Made by a program: the position numbers and the translations under genes. From Marinobacterium marinum (lineage in GTDB: Bacteria > Pseudomonadota > Gammaproteobacteria > Pseudomonadales > Balneatricaceae): 34,476 bases of DNA. The stretch covers positions 113,073 through 147,548 of the forward strand of contig NZ_JACEMT010000050.1 of NCBI RefSeq assembly GCF_013868415.1. Direction: 5' to 3'. The notes under the pieces are model-generated. The model was not told where the DNA came from, did not search any database, and was given only the letters and a program-made list of their open reading frames with translations. Of the stretch, positions 16,791-26,800 are shown in pieces. Each line of letters starts with the position of its first letter. The first letter of the stretch is position 1.

Positions 16791-19075
16791 TGTGCAAGCT
16801 GGGTAATCAACTGAGTATTCGCAGCCGAGTGCTCCTGCTGGCACTGATTCCCATGCTGACGCTGACCGGCATACTGGGTACCTACTTCACTTACAGCCGC
16901 CTGTCTGACAGTACCGACAAGCTGCTGGAGCGCGGCCACCTGATTACCGATCTGCTGGCGTCGGCAGCCGAATTCGGTGTGCTGAGTGGCAATCGCTACC
17001 AGTTACGCATTCTCAGCCAGAAAACCCTGAGAACACACCCCGAAGTCCGCGATATCCTGTTTTTCGATTCCAACTTCAACCTGCTGCACCGCAGCCAGGA
17101 CTTCCCGGTCGAGCTGACGCCTTTCAGCCCGTCTCATCAGGCCTTTGAAGATGGCTGGCTGTTTTTCACTCCCATAACCACCAGCGTATTGATACTGGAA
17201 AACAACCCTGAACTGGCCATTGTGACCACCCACGAACGCCGCGACAACCGTAATGGCTGGATCGCCATGGTCCTGTCCGCAGATGCCCATGCCGGTACCC
17301 GCCGCGACATGCTGCTCAACAGTCTGCTGCTGATCGCCATCGGGCTACTGGTGACCGCCATCATTGCCAGCCGTTTTGGTCTGCGCATCACCCGTCCCAT
17401 CCAATCGTTGAGTCAGGTTGTCGAACGACTGGAAGAGGGCCAGTTGAATACTCGCGCCGCCACCACTCAGGTATCCGGCGAGCTGGGTAGCCTGGCTCGC
17501 GGCATCAATCGCATGGCCACCCGTATTCAGGCCTCCAGCCGTGAACAGGCCGAGCAGATCGGCAAGGCCACACGGCAGCTGACCACGACACTGCGCCACC
17601 TTGAACAGCAGAACGAGGCCCTGTCGTTGGCCCGACGTCAGGCCGACGAAGCCAATCACACCAAGGACGAGTTTCTGGCCCGCATGAGTCATGAACTCAG
17701 AACTCCGCTGACGTCTGTACTGGGCTTTTCCAAACTGATGCAAGGCACCCGCCTGACCGCCGAACAGCAACAGTATTGCCAGATCATCAACCAGACATCC
17801 ACACTGCTGCTCACCATTATTGACGACATTCTGGATTTTTCCCGCCTGCAGTCCGATGCCATTGAGCTGGAAAAACTGGTATTCAACCCACGGCTATGCC
17901 TTCTCAACCTGCTCGAAATGCAGGCCCCCATGGCCCAGCACCAGGGCCTGACTCTGGTCGAGGAGCTGCCGTCCGACCTGCCAAACGCCTTGGTAGGCGA
18001 CCCGACCCGACTGGCGCAGATCCTGACCAACCTGCTCAGCAATGCGATCAAATTTACTCAGAACGGCGAGGTGCGCCTGCGGGCCCAGGCCATACGCGCC
18101 GGCAAACATTGCAAAATGATCCTGAGTGTCAGCGATACCGGCATCGGCATTTCAGCCGAGCACCAGCGCCACCTGTTTCAGGCCTTCAGCCAGGCCGACA
18201 ACACCATCAGCCGACGCTACGGCGGCTCCGGGCTTGGACTGGTGATTGCGCACCGGCTGACCCAGATGATGGGCGGCCAGTTGGAGCTGGAAAGTCAGGA
18301 AGGCATAGGCACCTGCATCACCCTGACACTGACATTACCACTGGCCCAGGCAATGCCCGAGGATACGCCTGAAAGCCACGCCCGGGAGTATGCCAACAAC
18401 TTCACCCTCGGCTGCCCGCTGAAAGTCCTGCTGGCCGAAGATAACGACTTCAATCGCCTGCTGATTTACAAGGTGCTGACACAGGCAGGAGCACAGGTCA
18501 TCACGGCGGTGTCCGGCACTCTGGCACTGGAACGGTTTCATCAGGAGCAGCCCGACCTGGTGCTCATGGATGTTCACATGCCACACATGGATGGCATTGA
18601 AGCCACGCGGGAAATCCGCCGCATCAATCGCCAGGTCCCGATTATTGCGCTCACGGCCAATATCATGCCGCACGAGCACCAGGCGCTGAAACAGGCAGGC
18701 GTCAGTGCCGTTATGCTAAAGCCGGTTAAACTGCCCGAACTGTTCGCCCATCTGGACAGGCTATGCAAAGTCACGTGTTCAGCACCGTCCAAACGACACG
18801 ATGATACCCTGCTGGATCATGTGGACGAGCAGGCGCTACACCAAGAGCTGGAACAACAGCTGGAAGCGCTGGGGCCCGCGGTGAAAGCGGGGCAGCTGGA
18901 CGTGATACGTGCACATGCCCACCAATTGCTGGGGCTGGCCGGGCTCTACCAGATGCCGGAGCTGGAAGCGGCCGTCGCAGAACTGCATCAGGCCACACTA
19001 AGCGGCGATATTCCTCTATGCTGGAAGCGCTATTTCCGCCTGCAACGGCTCGTCAGACATCATCAATACCACTGA
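16790..19075 (+). CDS. Hybrid sensor histidine kinase, BarA-like layout
   Basis: The 761-aa protein has a membrane helix near residues 13-35, a periplasmic sensor region (about 36-173), a second helix (175-193) and HAMP (about 195-248), followed by a coiled linker. The kinase core has H301 in MSHELRTPL, N-box NLLSNAIKF (414-422), DTGIG (449-453) and GGSGLGL (478-484). The receiver has acidic pair E550/D551, phospho-acceptor D594 and K644. The C-terminus is an HPt-like domain with H711 (AHAHQLLGLAG). Architecture matches BarA/GacS-type phosphorelay kinases. The binding protein encoded just upstream is its likely input partner, and no response regulator gene is adjacent. It ends base-to-base with a convergent gene. 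Confidence 0.93.
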   Translation: MCKLGNQLSIRSRVLLLALIPMLTLTGILGTYFTYSRLSDSTDKLLERGHLITDLLASAAEFGVLSGNRYQLRILSQKTLRTHPEVRDILFFDSNFNLLHRSQDFPVELTPFSPSHQAFEDGWLFFTPITTSVLILENNPELAIVTTHERRDNRNGWIAMVLSADAHAGTRRDMLLNSLLLIAIGLLVTAIIASRFGLRITRPIQSLSQVVERLEEGQLNTRAATTQVSGELGSLARGINRMATRIQASSREQAEQIGKATRQLTTTLRHLEQQNEALSLARRQADEANHTKDEFLARMSHELRTPLTSVLGFSKLMQGTRLTAEQQQYCQIINQTSTLLLTIIDDILDFSRLQSDAIELEKLVFNPRLCLLNLLEMQAPMAQHQGLTLVEELPSDLPNALVGDPTRLAQILTNLLSNAIKFTQNGEVRLRAQAIRAGKHCKMILSVSDTGIGISAEHQRHLFQAFSQADNTISRRYGGSGLGLVIAHRLTQMMGGQLELESQEGIGTCITLTLTLPLAQAMPEDTPESHAREYANNFTLGCPLKVLLAEDNDFNRLLIYKVLTQAGAQVITAVSGTLALERFHQEQPDLVLMDVHMPHMDGIEATREIRRINRQVPIIALTANIMPHEHQALKQAGVSAVMLKPVKLPELFAHLDRLCKVTCSAPSKRHDDTLLDHVDEQALHQELEQQLEALGPAVKAGQLDVIRAHAHQLLGLAGLYQMPELEAAVAELHQATLSGDIPLCWKRYFRLQRLVRHHQYH

Positions 19076-19453
19076 TCAAAAACGCCGAAAGAAGGGCTCT
19101 TTCCTGATCAATAACTCCAGATCCTTCTCGACTTCAAGCAACCGTGCACGAGCCGCGCGATCATACAAATAGGGCTCCAGACCCTCACCGGCCGGAGGAT
19201 GTGTTTCATCGCCTTCATGAATGGCGACGCAACGGCGCCGAATCTGTTCCAGTTCGGGATCATGCAACACCGGTAAACCAACAAACATTTCCCAGGCATC
19301 CCGCCGTGCTTCCCCCACCTGCACCTGCTGCATCAGCGCCAGTACCTTGCGCCGATCAGGCCGCCAGGTAGGAGCCCGGCCGTACGCCAGCGCCACAACC
19401 AGCCCACCGATAAAAAGCAGCGAGATCAGAAACACGACCAGGAATTCGGCCAT
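19076..19453 (-). CDS. Small membrane-anchored protein of unknown function
   Basis: The 125-aa product has one N-terminal membrane helix (MAEFLVVFLISLLFIGGLVVALA) and a soluble, charged cytoplasmic remainder. I do not recognise a family. Its start overlaps the stop of the DUF2489 gene by one base (TAATG), so the two are co-translated. Its stop abuts the kinase stop with no intergenic DNA and no visible terminator. Confidence 0.75.
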   Translation of the reverse strand: MAEFLVVFLISLLFIGGLVVALAYGRAPTWRPDRRKVLALMQQVQVGEARRDAWEMFVGLPVLHDPELEQIRRRCVAIHEGDETHPPAGEGLEPYLYDRAARARLLEVEKDLELLIRKEPFFRRF

Positions 19454-19938
19454 TAGCCCCCCTGCTTCAGCGCTTCACCGCTGCTCAATTCTCGGGCCGC
19501 CGCCTGTATTGCGTCGTGATGCTGCTGCTCCAGCTCACGCATTTCCTGTTCATAACTGCGCTTGAGCTTTTTCGGCAAGGCCTGCCATTCTTCTTTGATG
19601 GGAATATGGCTGGTTCGGTCGTAAACGGTGGTAATCACGGCATAGGCTTCCTGCTGCAGCAGTGCAGGCCGAAAGTTTTCCAGCAACACCTTGAGACGAA
19701 TACAGCCTTCGGACAGGGTCATTTTGTCATCATGCAGCATGGCTATGGCAACCCGTTGAATACTGTCCTGCAGGTAACGGTGGCGCTCTTCAAAGTGCGC
19801 CAGCGCCTTGGCCTCACGTGCAGCCTGTTCGGCTCGCCGCGCACGGGACTGCCCCAGCTGACGATAGATGACAAAAGACAGGATCAGGATCGCCGATACG
19901 CCAACGGCGATCAGACTGTAAATCAGGACGGGGCTCAT
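19453..19938 (-). CDS. DUF2489-like membrane-anchored protein
   Basis: The 161-aa protein begins with a single membrane helix (VLIYSLIAVGVSAILILSFVIY), a basic stretch and a mostly helical soluble part (MLHDDKMTLSEGCIRLKVLLE..., YDRTSHIPIKEEWQALPKK). These features fit the DUF2489 family of gammaproteobacteria, whose function is unknown. It heads a two-gene unit with the 125-aa protein. Confidence 0.8.
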   Translation of the reverse strand: MSPVLIYSLIAVGVSAILILSFVIYRQLGQSRARRAEQAAREAKALAHFEERHRYLQDSIQRVAIAMLHDDKMTLSEGCIRLKVLLENFRPALLQQEAYAVITTVYDRTSHIPIKEEWQALPKKLKRSYEQEMRELEQQHHDAIQAAARELSSGEALKQGG

Positions 19939-20032
19939 GTTTATCCTCTTGCACTGTGGACGGCCTCGGCATTATGCCAGAGGTGACCGTCGACTCACTA
20001 TGCCGGGCCGCAGGAGGAATGGGAAACGGAAG

Positions 20033-20062
20033 GAAAAAGCAGCAGGCGCAGTGCCCGCTGCT
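20033..20062 (-). terminator. Intrinsic terminator after the cytochrome operon
   Basis: Arms 20062-20053 and 20047-20038 pair at 9 of 10 positions around a 5-nt loop, and on the minus strand TTTTT follows directly. It lies 11 nt after the tsdA-like stop codon and separates that operon from the DUF2489 gene. Confidence 0.85.
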
Positions 20063-20072
20063 GACAAGCCGT

Positions 20073-21056
20073 TTACTCGAAAGTACGTGGCTTAAGGCTG
20101 TCCGGCTTCAGGAAGGGTTTGTCGCCAGTGTTATCATGCTGGCCCAAAACCGCACCATTCACCTCGGTGCCGTAGCGGGAGTGCTTGTGGAAGTCGATGA
20201 ATTTTTCTCGAGTTTCCTTGGCATCGCCGGTATAGCGAGGATCCTGCGGGCGCTCCTGGCTGTTAACATACCAGGCCACGTTCCAGGCATCGGCATCGCT
20301 CAGTGAGCCCGGTTTACTCAACGGCATATTGTTCTGGATGAACGAGGCCGCAGTAAAGATACGCGTCATGCCCGCCCCCCAGTTATAGGCCCCATCTCCC
20401 CACAACGGCGGGAACACGACCTTGCCGTCCTTTTTCTGACCGGCGCCGTCGTTACCATGACAAATGGCGCAGTTGGCCTCATAGACCGCCTGTCCTTTTT
20501 CATAGCTGATGTCTTCCGGAATGGTCTTGCCGAGATGGCTGAAACCGCGTCCACCCAGTTTTTTCTCATAGACGGGCGCACCCTTGGCAACCCACTGGTG
20601 GTACGCAACCATGGCCAGCATGTCGTCACTGCCATAGGCAGGCGGTGTACCGTTCATGGAGTAGGCGAAGCAACCGGCAATACGCTCTTCCAGCGAGTTG
20701 ACGTGCTTGTTCTTGCCACGGTAATCCGGCAGAGTGGTCACGGCAGGCCAGACGGGGCCCGACCAGTTCATGCGCCCTTCACCCATGTGACAGGTCTTGC
20801 AGTTCATATCGTTGAACACGTATTCACCGCGGAACTGCTGGGTATTCATGAACATGTCATACCCCTTAAGGATGACTTTACGCAGTTCGGGGTTGACCGA
20901 TTCGTCCGCCATCAGATCGTCGATGGTCGGCGCCTGGTGGACATACTGACCTTCCTTGTATTCCGGCAGATTCACCGGCACCTTGGCATCGGCCGCCAGT
21001 ACGGACTGGCTCATCATGGCGGCTGCAACCGCCAGCATCAGATGTTTACGGTTCAT
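20073..21056 (-). CDS. tsdA: Diheme cytochrome c, TsdA-like thiosulfate dehydrogenase
   Basis: The 327-aa protein has a signal peptide (cleavage near residue 21) and two heme c sites, CKTCH (86-90) and CAICH (196-200). Between them is the stretch NSLEERIAGCFAYSMNG with Cys129, resembling the heme-ligating cysteine region of TsdA, and MLAMVAYHQWVAKG follows it as in TsdA. TsdA joins two thiosulfates to tetrathionate in the periplasm. The gene begins one base after the stop of a diheme c4 cytochrome gene, the same order as known tsdB-tsdA operons. It could be a related diheme protein with another substrate. Confidence 0.7.
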   Translation of the reverse strand: MNRKHLMLAVAAAMMSQSVLAADAKVPVNLPEYKEGQYVHQAPTIDDLMADESVNPELRKVILKGYDMFMNTQQFRGEYVFNDMNCKTCHMGEGRMNWSGPVWPAVTTLPDYRGKNKHVNSLEERIAGCFAYSMNGTPPAYGSDDMLAMVAYHQWVAKGAPVYEKKLGGRGFSHLGKTIPEDISYEKGQAVYEANCAICHGNDGAGQKKDGKVVFPPLWGDGAYNWGAGMTRIFTAASFIQNNMPLSKPGSLSDADAWNVAWYVNSQERPQDPRYTGDAKETREKFIDFHKHSRYGTEVNGAVLGQHDNTGDKPFLKPDSLKPRTFE

Positions 21057-21057
21057 C

Positions 21058-21720
21058 TCACTGCCCTCCCTCGGCTGCTACCGCCTGCTGCGCACCCAGA
21101 TAGGCAGCAACGGCTTCAAGCTGCTGCTCGCTCAACCGTTCGGCGACACCGGTCATCAACTGGTTGGGATCATTATGACGTTCGCCGGAACGCCAGGCGT
21201 TCAGCTGCTGTTTGATATAATTGGCATGCTGACCGGCAATTCCCGGGAAACTGACACCCATCCCCTGGTTGTCAGGGCCATGGCAGCTTTCACAGGCCGG
21301 AATGTAGTTGTTCCAGTCACCGCGCTTGGCAATTTTCTCACCCAGCGCCATCACTTCCGCATCTGCGGTCGCCGCTTCCACTTTCGGTACCGGCTGTGAC
21401 GCATAATAGGCTGCCACATCCAGGATCTGCTGCTCGGTCAGGTTATCAACGTTGGGCTGCATGACCACACTGACCCGCTTACCGCTGTTGTAATCACGGA
21501 TCTGCTTGGCAATATATTCGGCATCCAGCCCAGCCAAACGCGGAAAGCTGGCCAGGTTGTTGCCTGCACCGTCCATTCCGTGACAAGCCAAACAGGGGGC
21601 TCCACTGCCGTCTCCCTGCATGACGATTTGTTGGCCATTGGCCGCCACTCCCTGAGCCTGAACCGCTCCACTGACCAGCAGGGCACTGGCCAGCGTCAGA
21701 CGCCAGTATCGTTTCAACAT
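21058..21720 (-). CDS. tsdB: Diheme cytochrome c4, TsdB-like electron acceptor
   Basis: The 220-aa protein starts MLKRYWRLTLASALLVSGAVQAQ (signal peptide) and contains two cytochrome c domains with CLACH (43-47) and CESCH (143-147). Likely axial methionines are in VMQP (87) and LMTGVAE (190). This is the c4 duplication; TsdB is such a c4-type partner. I use the ATG at 21720 because GGGGAG lies 6 nt before it and the signal peptide then has normal length; an ATG at 21741 is also in frame. It would take electrons from the TsdA-like protein towards terminal oxidases. Confidence 0.8.
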   Translation of the reverse strand: MLKRYWRLTLASALLVSGAVQAQGVAANGQQIVMQGDGSGAPCLACHGMDGAGNNLASFPRLAGLDAEYIAKQIRDYNSGKRVSVVMQPNVDNLTEQQILDVAAYYASQPVPKVEAATADAEVMALGEKIAKRGDWNNYIPACESCHGPDNQGMGVSFPGIAGQHANYIKQQLNAWRSGERHNDPNQLMTGVAERLSEQQLEAVAAYLGAQQAVAAEGGQ

Positions 21721-21804
21721 GGCACTCTCCCCATATTGCACATGTCTAATAAAGTTTATGCTTAACAGAAAGCATTCTATTCCATTATGTATACACTCAA
21801 CAGC

Positions 21805-23886
21805 CTAACATTCGTGCGCACCATTGTATTGATCTAGCTCCTGTTCCGGGACGATCAACCTTTTGCCCAGTCCACTGGCACGCCTTACCCGGGCACGAAC
21901 CGCATCATCCAGTCGCCCCCGATGCGACAAAACCAGACTGAACCAGCGGCTGGCTCGCGTGACCCCGGTATATACCAGCTCACGGGTCAGTACCGGATTA
22001 ATCGACGGCGGCAACAACAGTGCCGTATGGGAAAACTCGGAACCCTGTGATTTGTGTACGGTCATGACATATACGGTTTCGATCATTTGCAGACGGCTGG
22101 GCAGAACCCATTTCAAGGTCCCGTCGGCCAGCGGGAAAACAACCTTAAGTACAGGCTCTCCCTGCCGCTCAGGTACCGCCAGTGTGATACCGATATCACC
22201 GTTCATCAGCCCCAGCCCGTAGTCGTTGCGAGTCACCAAGACCGGACGCCCTTCGTACCAGCCCTGCTCACGGGCAATCAGTCCTGCCTGCCTCAGGACC
22301 CGGGCAATCCGCTCGTTGAGCCCTTCCACTCCCCAGTCGCCTCGCCTCAGGGCGCACAACAGCTGAAAACAGCCGAACGCACTCAGTACTTCCCGTGCCC
22401 AGTCATCCAAGCTTGTGGGAGTCGCTTCTGCCGGTCGCGTCGTCTGCAGACACTGCAGGTAGTGGCGGTACCCCACCGGACCGCCCTCGCCCGCTGCCAC
22501 AGCCAGCTGCCCGCCATCCAGAACCAGCCGCTCCAATGCCGGATCTTCCGGCCCCTTCAGTACGGTCACGGCCAGATCGGCATAGCCCTGCTGCAGGACC
22601 CTGTTTACCGCCTCCGGTCGGCCGCTGTTGACTGCTCGTGCCAGCGCCCCGATCCCGCTGTCGGCACCAAAACGGTGACTGTGCCGCAGCATGGCAGTGG
22701 CTTGTGCCAATGGTTGGACCGAGGCCTGCCCCTGGGCAGACTGCCAGGCCGCCACATCCTGACCGGTCTGCCGCTGCAGCAACGCCAAGGTTTCAGGTCG
22801 ATACCCGCCCCGTTCGGCATGCTCGCAGAGATCCCCCAGCACTGAGCCCGCCTCCACCGAGGCCAGTTGGTCCTTGTCTCCCAGCAGCACCAAGCGTGCC
22901 CGTGCCGGCAATGCCGTCAGCAACTGGTACATCATTTCCAAATCAACCATTGAGGCCTCGTCCACAACAACCAGGTCTGCATGTAACGGACGATCGGCAT
23001 GGTGCACAAAACGGCGCGTACCCGGTTTCGATCCCAGTAAGCGGTGCAAGGTTGTCACCTCCTGTGGAATCCCTGCTTGCAAGTGCTCGGGCAACCCCTT
23101 GATGGCACCGCTGATCGAATCCGTCAGCCGTGCGGCAGCCTTGCCCGTTGGTGCCGCCAGGCGGATACGCAACAGCTGCCCGTCATCACGGGCCAGACTT
23201 TGCAGCAGTGCCAGCAGGCGCACAACCGTGGTTGTTTTACCCGTACCCGGTCCCCCTGTGATGATTCCGAAGCGACAACCGGTCATCAATGCGCAGGCCA
23301 GCATCTGCCAGTCCAAAGGCTTTGTAGCCGTAGCAAACAGCTCATCCAGTCGCTGTTTCACGCGGGTTTCATCAACCGGCAGTGTCTGCAGACGTTGTTC
23401 TATCTGCCGAGCCACTGCCACTTCATAATGCCACTGACGATAGAGGTACAGACGTGTTGAATCCGGCTCCAGCACCAGCGGGGTCGCCGGATCGCCGCTT
23501 CCGACCAGTGCCGATGTCTGGAGTGCCGTCAGCCATTCGCTACGCCCGAGACCTTGCAGCAGCTCCACGGGCCGATCCGGCAAGGCCTCGCCAAATTCGC
23601 CATCCGGCGGCAGCGACAATGCCGTGTCCGGTGCCGACAACAGGTTGTCGATATCCGCACAGATATGCCCTCGGCCCAGCTGATGGCTGGCCAGCACCCC
23701 GGCCAGCAGCGCCAAAGGAGAGCTGTCAGGTGCCAGAGCATGCAGAAAGCGCCCCAGCGCCAGATCCAGAGCGCGAATCCAGCCACGCTCCTGCCAACGC
23801 TGCAGCAACTGCTCCAGTGCCGACCAGTTCTGAAGCGCAGGATGCAGATTGCCGCCAATGGCAAACAGATCGCTTTGTTCAGCCAT
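21805..23886 (-). CDS. recD: RecD, 5'-3' helicase subunit of exonuclease V
   Basis: The 693-aa SF1B helicase has Walker A GGPGTGKTTT at 211-220, the DEAS box (VVVDEASMVDLEMM), GDKDQLASVEAG, and VMTVHKSQGSEF and YTGVTRA near the C-terminus. RecD is the fast motor of RecBCD and controls its nuclease state. GGAGG precedes the ATG by 6 nt, and the start overlaps the end of recB by 8 nt, so recC-recB-recD is translated as one operon. Length is slightly above the 608-aa E. coli protein, with an ordinary N-terminal domain. Confidence 0.97.
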   Translation of the reverse strand: MAEQSDLFAIGGNLHPALQNWSALEQLLQRWQERGWIRALDLALGRFLHALAPDSSPLALLAGVLASHQLGRGHICADIDNLLSAPDTALSLPPDGEFGEALPDRPVELLQGLGRSEWLTALQTSALVGSGDPATPLVLEPDSTRLYLYRQWHYEVAVARQIEQRLQTLPVDETRVKQRLDELFATATKPLDWQMLACALMTGCRFGIITGGPGTGKTTTVVRLLALLQSLARDDGQLLRIRLAAPTGKAAARLTDSISGAIKGLPEHLQAGIPQEVTTLHRLLGSKPGTRRFVHHADRPLHADLVVVDEASMVDLEMMYQLLTALPARARLVLLGDKDQLASVEAGSVLGDLCEHAERGGYRPETLALLQRQTGQDVAAWQSAQGQASVQPLAQATAMLRHSHRFGADSGIGALARAVNSGRPEAVNRVLQQGYADLAVTVLKGPEDPALERLVLDGGQLAVAAGEGGPVGYRHYLQCLQTTRPAEATPTSLDDWAREVLSAFGCFQLLCALRRGDWGVEGLNERIARVLRQAGLIAREQGWYEGRPVLVTRNDYGLGLMNGDIGITLAVPERQGEPVLKVVFPLADGTLKWVLPSRLQMIETVYVMTVHKSQGSEFSHTALLLPPSINPVLTRELVYTGVTRASRWFSLVLSHRGRLDDAVRARVRRASGLGKRLIVPEQELDQYNGAHEC

Positions 23887-26800
23887 GTGTCACCTCCGCA
23901 CCCGCCAGCAGGCGATCCAGTGTTTCAATCAACTCGGCTGCAGGTCGGTCGATACAGCAACCATGGTTGTCCGCTTCATTGATGCCGCGTAGAAAGAGAT
24001 ACACGGCCCCCCCGACATGCTGCTCATAGCCTTTGATCGGGTCTTCGGCATACTCGGGCATACGCGCCTTGAGGAGTCGGTGCAGTGCCAGCAAATACAG
24101 GACATACTGCACGTCATAGCGTTTTTCCAGCACAGCAGTCTGCATGGCAGCCGGGCTGTAGCAGCTGTCGTCCGGTCCCAGCCAATTGGATTTGTAATCG
24201 GCGACCCAGTAGCGCCCCTCGTGTTCGAAAACCAGGTCAATAAACCCCTTCAACATACCCCCCAACTGCTGGGGGGCCAGTGCCGGGCGTGACTTTCCGG
24301 GTAAAACCCGCTCACTAATCAAGCGATCAAGACGGGTTACCGGTACGTCAGCCACTTCAAACCAAAACTCCAGTTCGGCCTGATACACGCTCAGCCCACT
24401 CAAGGAGATGCCGTCATCAACCAGCGGCAGGGGCGTAGTCAACAATTGCTCCATCCAGCTATTCAACACTGGTAACCAAGGTTGCCATTCGCGACGCTGA
24501 CAGCGCGGCGCCAGAAAGGCATGGCGCAGAGCCTCATCTTCGGCCGCTCGGGCAAAGCCCTGATCCGCGGCCCACTCCAGCAAACCGTGCAGAAAGGTAC
24601 CGGCCTGAGGACCCTTCCAGAAATGATGCGGGTCATACGCAAACTCCACGATAGCGGATGCGGCCTGAACTTCATCCCGACTTTCTCGTGCCGTTTCGTC
24701 CCGTGCCGTTTCAACCGGCTCAACCTCGTCCTGCATCGTCATCTCGACCCGCGCCTGCAGCTGGGCAATAGCACTGTAACTCGCGACCCACCAGCGCTCA
24801 CCGGCAACAGGGCGGTGGCAACGGCGCGCCGACATCAATTGCTCAGCCGCACCGGCTGCAGGTAATAATGCCGTCTGAATTTCCGGTGGCGCTTCCAGGG
24901 CGATCACTCCCGACTGCACCAGCGGCTGCAGTCGGGCCTTCAGCTGATCGGTATCCGTTTTGGCCGCACAACCCAGCAACTGGCCGAAGGCACTTTTGTG
25001 CAGGCTGAGCGAACGCCCGTACTTGATTGCCGCCACACCCAACCAGCAGGCATGAACCGGTCGAGTTAGCGCCACGTACAACAGCCGCAGGTCTTCCTGC
25101 AGACGCTCGGCATCCGCAGCGGCCTTGGCCGCGCTGTCCTGACTGTCCAATTCCAGCACTCGACTCGAACCGGACTGGTAGCGATAGCTGCCGTGGTCGG
25201 CGGTCACCTCGCGATAACTGCAGATGAACGGCAGAAAAACCAGTGGGTACTCCAGCCCCTTCGACTTGTGAATGGTCACGACCTGAACCAGATCCGCATC
25301 GCTTTCCAGCCGCATGATATGCTCTTCACCGCCGTTGCTGCTGTCGAGGATCTGTTCCTGCAGATGACGAATCAATGCCAGCTCACCTTCCAGCTGACTG
25401 CTTGCCGCTTGCAGAAGCTCGGCAAGATGCAGTACGTTTGTCAGTACTCGCTCACCGCCTGTAGCCTGCAATAGTTTGGCAGGCAGCTCAAAGCCGTCCA
25501 ACAACTGCCGCACCGCCGCCAGCACACCCTGGCGCTGCCAGATGTCCCGCAGCTGACGAAAGCGCTCGACCTCCAGCTCCCAGGCGCGCTCATCACGGGT
25601 CAGCCGTTCCAGCCGTGCGTAACCCAGCCCCAAAGTTGCCGTTGCCAAGGCCCCATGCAGATAGCGGGGCTGTTCCGGCTCGGCACAGGCGCGCAGCCAG
25701 CGCCACAAGTCTTCAGCTTCAGACGTGCTATAGACCGATGCCTGATCGGACAGATACACGCTGCGCACGGCTCGCCGTTCCAAAGCTTCACGTATCACCT
25801 GCGCCTCGCTGCCACTGCGCACCAGAATGGCAATATCACTCGGTCTAAGCGCGGTCAGCTGGCCTTCTTCGGTCCGAAACCCTGCCTGCTGCTGTTGTGC
25901 CAAGGTCAGTAATCGACAGATTTCACTGGCACAGTGCTCCGCCATCAACACCCGGTACTGCCCCACGGCAACACCATCTCCGGTGTCATCCGACAGCAGC
26001 CAGTGTGTCAACGCCGGCGGACGACTGCCTTCAACTTCAAACACATCCTGACGGCCATTGGCCTCGACTGGAATAAACGGCAGTGGATTCTCACCCTCCC
26101 GAGCAAACCGGAAGGCTCCCTCAGGTTGATTGATTTCGGCCTGCTCGAACAGGCTGTTGGTAGCTTCGACCAGCTCCGTTGATGAACGAAAGTTACGGCC
26201 CAGCGTATAGTGACGCCCGGCCGTATCAAGGCGCGCCTGCAAGTAGGTATGAATATCGGCACCACGAAAGGCGTAAATGGCCTGTTTGGGGTCACCGATC
26301 ATAAGTAACGCATGACGCTCGTCCTCGCAGGTCCGGGTCGCGAACGAGGCCGGATAGATACGGCTGAAGATGCGGTACTGCAACGGATCGGTATCCTGAA
26401 ATTCATCAATCAGAGCAACCGGATACTGGCGCCGGATCGTCATCGCCAGATGGTCTCCCCCCTCCCCTTGCAGAGCTTCGTCCAGTCTTACCAGCATGTC
26501 ATTAAACCCCAGCGTGGCTGCACGCTCGCGCGAACGGGCAAAGCGCTGCTGAATCCAGTCGGCCGCATGCAGCTGTACCGGCTGTAGCGGTGGCCGTGTC
26601 TTCAGATAATCCACCAACTGCTGCAGCTGCTCAAAAACCGGGTGGGCCGGGGTCTGCCCCTGCCGGGCCTTGGCTGTTTTGGCTGTCAGGCGGTCTCGTG
26701 AAAAGTACTCCAGCCTCTCTGCCGGCAACGAGCGCCCTTCGACCCAGGTCATCATTTCAGTCAGTTGATCAGGCAACGTAGCCGGTTTATAACTCTGATT

